Below, one piece after another: positions 63,027 through 64,000 of a DNA stretch of 64,000 nt. The notes under the pieces are model-generated. The model saw nothing but the letters and a program-made list of their open reading frames with translations. It was not told the DNA's origin and did no database searches. Position 1 is the stretch's first letter, and every line of letters begins with the position of its first letter. The position numbers and the translations under genes are program-made. Source of the stretch: Streptomyces sp. (GTDB lineage: Bacteria > Actinomycetota > Actinomycetes > Streptomycetales > Streptomycetaceae). The stretch covers positions 1 through 64,000 of the forward strand of contig NZ_JAEKKT010000158.1 in assembly GCF_019510245.1 (NCBI RefSeq). Direction: 5' to 3'.

Positions 63027-64000
63027 GAGACCGCCCGCACCCTGGCAGGGGCCGACGGAAGCGTGGCCTCGACACTCCAGCCTCCGCCCGGCCGGGGGCC
63101 GGCGTGGACGTGGCCGCCGATGAGGGCGACACGTTCGGTCAGGCCCTTCAGCCCGAAGCCGCTCCCGGAGTGGTGGCGCACGCCACGGGCCCGTCCGTCA
63201 TCGCTGACACGGACAGTGAGGCCGCCATTGGCGGCGCGGGCCGCCTGGACGAGGACCTCCGTGGACCGGTGGGAGTGTTTGCGCACGTTGGTCAACGCCT
63301 CCATCACCACACGGTGGGCGGTGGTGGAAACCTGAAGAGGCAGGTCGTCGAAGGTGCCTTCCATCTCGAGCCGGGCCCGCGGACCGCCGACCGCGGCGAA
63401 GCCGTCCACGAGCGTGCGCACGTCGGCGATTCCCGCCAGCGGTGTGAGGGCCGGGCCCCGCTCCCTCTCACCGGGGTCACGCAGCATTCCCACCATGTGC
63501 CGCATGGACGCCAACGCCTCGGCTCCCGCCTGCTCGATGCGCTTGAGCGAGGGACCGACGAGTTCGGGCCGCCGCTCCGCGATCGCCAGCGTTCCCTGAG
63601 CCTGGACGACGATGCCGGTCACATGGTGGGCGACGAAGTCGTGCAGGTCCCGGGCGAACTCGGTGCGCTGTTCCTGACGCAGTGCCTGCGCCTGACGGCG
63701 CCGGTCCGCTCTCACCAGACGCCAGGCGGCACCGACGCCGGACACCGCCGTCGACCCCATGGCGAGGAAGAGCGCGACGGTGACGGTGAGTTCCTCCGCG
63801 CCGACCGCGACCGGGCGCAGCACGACCGCGGTCCACAGCAGCGGGGGAACGGCCCACGACACCCACCACCGCCGGGCGCGCACGGGTACGAGCAGCAACA
63901 GCCACAGCAGCGCCGCCGGTTCGGACAAACCCAGCGCCGTGCCCGGATCGGTGTCGCCGCCGGCTCCGGCGTACAACACGACCGAGACCGCCAGTGACGC
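63023..64000 (-). CDS. NarL-type sensor histidine kinase, N-terminus cut by the window edge
   Basis: Open to the right edge, so the start is outside. Visible part: membrane helices (LLWLLLLVPVRARRWWVSWA and VTVALFLAMGSTAVSGVGAA), DHp H-box EFARDLHDFVAHHVTGIVVQ with the phospho-His, then HATPase_c with STTAHRVVMEALTNVRKHSH (N-box), VRVSDDGRARG and GSGFGLKGLTERV (G-box). HPK7-class kinase typical of Streptomyces two-component pairs. Overlaps the response regulator start by 4 bp. Confidence 0.88.
   Translation of the reverse strand, partial: ASLAVSVVLYAGAGGDTDPGTALGLSEPAALLWLLLLVPVRARRWWVSWAVPPLLWTAVVLRPVAVGAEELTVTVALFLAMGSTAVSGVGAAWRLVRADRRRQAQALRQEQRTEFARDLHDFVAHHVTGIVVQAQGTLAIAERRPELVGPSLKRIEQAGAEALASMRHMVGMLRDPGERERGPALTPLAGIADVRTLVDGFAAVGGPRARLEMEGTFDDLPLQVSTTAHRVVMEALTNVRKHSHRSTEVLVQAARAANGGLTVRVSDDGRARGVRHHSGSGFGLKGLTERVALIGGHVHAGPRPGGGWSVEATLPSAPARVRAVS

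Noticed and set aside
1..64000. CRISPR array, tRNA, rRNA, insertion sequence or prophage
   Set aside because: No regularly spaced direct repeats, tRNA cloverleaf, transposase or phage structural gene was seen in either strand.

Overview
The window is very GC-rich, uses GTG and TTG starts freely, and carries Streptomyces-type families: CU044_5270 proteins beside ECF sigma factors, DUF4232 and DUF5010 secreted proteins, sedolisins, Tat-exported enzymes, ricin-B lectin tails and (QxW)3 repeats. It looks like a Streptomyces chromosome, probably an accessory or arm region: no core operons, tRNA, rRNA, phage or CRISPR are visible, and many loci are broken.

Layout. 1-162: end of a sensor kinase. 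360-2772: a two-gene operon pairing an ATP-grasp ligase with a PrnB/indoleamine-dioxygenase-like heme protein. 3118-3785: fused remnant of an ECF sigma factor and its partner. 3911-7753: DUF4232 protein, sedolisin, a truncated EccC-type (type VII secretion) gene and a receiver-only regulator fragment. 8203-11135: flavoprotein disulfide reductase, lectin scrap, LuxR/TrmB-like regulator. 11864-16009: a 1381-residue sedolisin-Kelch secreted protein. 16105-21825: thioesterase, PAP2 phosphatase, DoxX, PLP-dependent desulfhydrase, PlsC acyltransferase, broken HTH gene. 22076-29885: orphan peptide-binding lipoprotein, FUSC exporter, lipase-like hydrolase, MFS scrap, Tat epoxide hydrolase. 30000-34254: Tat metallophosphoesterase and a frameshifted DUF5010-lectin glycosidase-like gene. 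34669-43821: small Cys protein, glycosyltransferase, prephenate dehydratase with a broken acyl-CoA-dehydrogenase-like partner, an intact ECF sigma/CU044 pair, an alcohol dehydrogenase, and two Bax-inhibitor-1 paralogs (one broken). 44013-45629: decayed acyl-CoA synthetase and Baeyer-Villiger monooxygenase. 45639-49248: molybdopterin oxidoreductase with its cytochrome b, and a peptidoglycan amidase. 49836-53282: hydroxyacid dehydrogenase, coiled-coil/winged-helix protein, MarR, broken second glycosyltransferase. 53607-57353: S8 protease with an amber codon. 57849-64000: Lrp regulator divergent from a TPP-dependent E1-like enzyme, FAD monooxygenase, and a response regulator/histidine kinase pair running off the right edge.

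Two themes recur. First, at least ten genes are broken by single-base shifts, a nonsense codon or deletion, some next to an intact paralog. This is either real decay or indel error in the assembly. Second, two short DNA motifs recur in intergenic regions: TTGAC-N4-CAA followed by an A/T-rich tail (eight places) and (G/A)TCACC-N9-GGTGA(C/T) (four places, two promoter regions). The best candidate for an undescribed system is the ATP-grasp/PrnB-like pair at 360-2772. The E1-like/Lrp/FAD-monooxygenase neighbourhood at 57849-62222 comes second.
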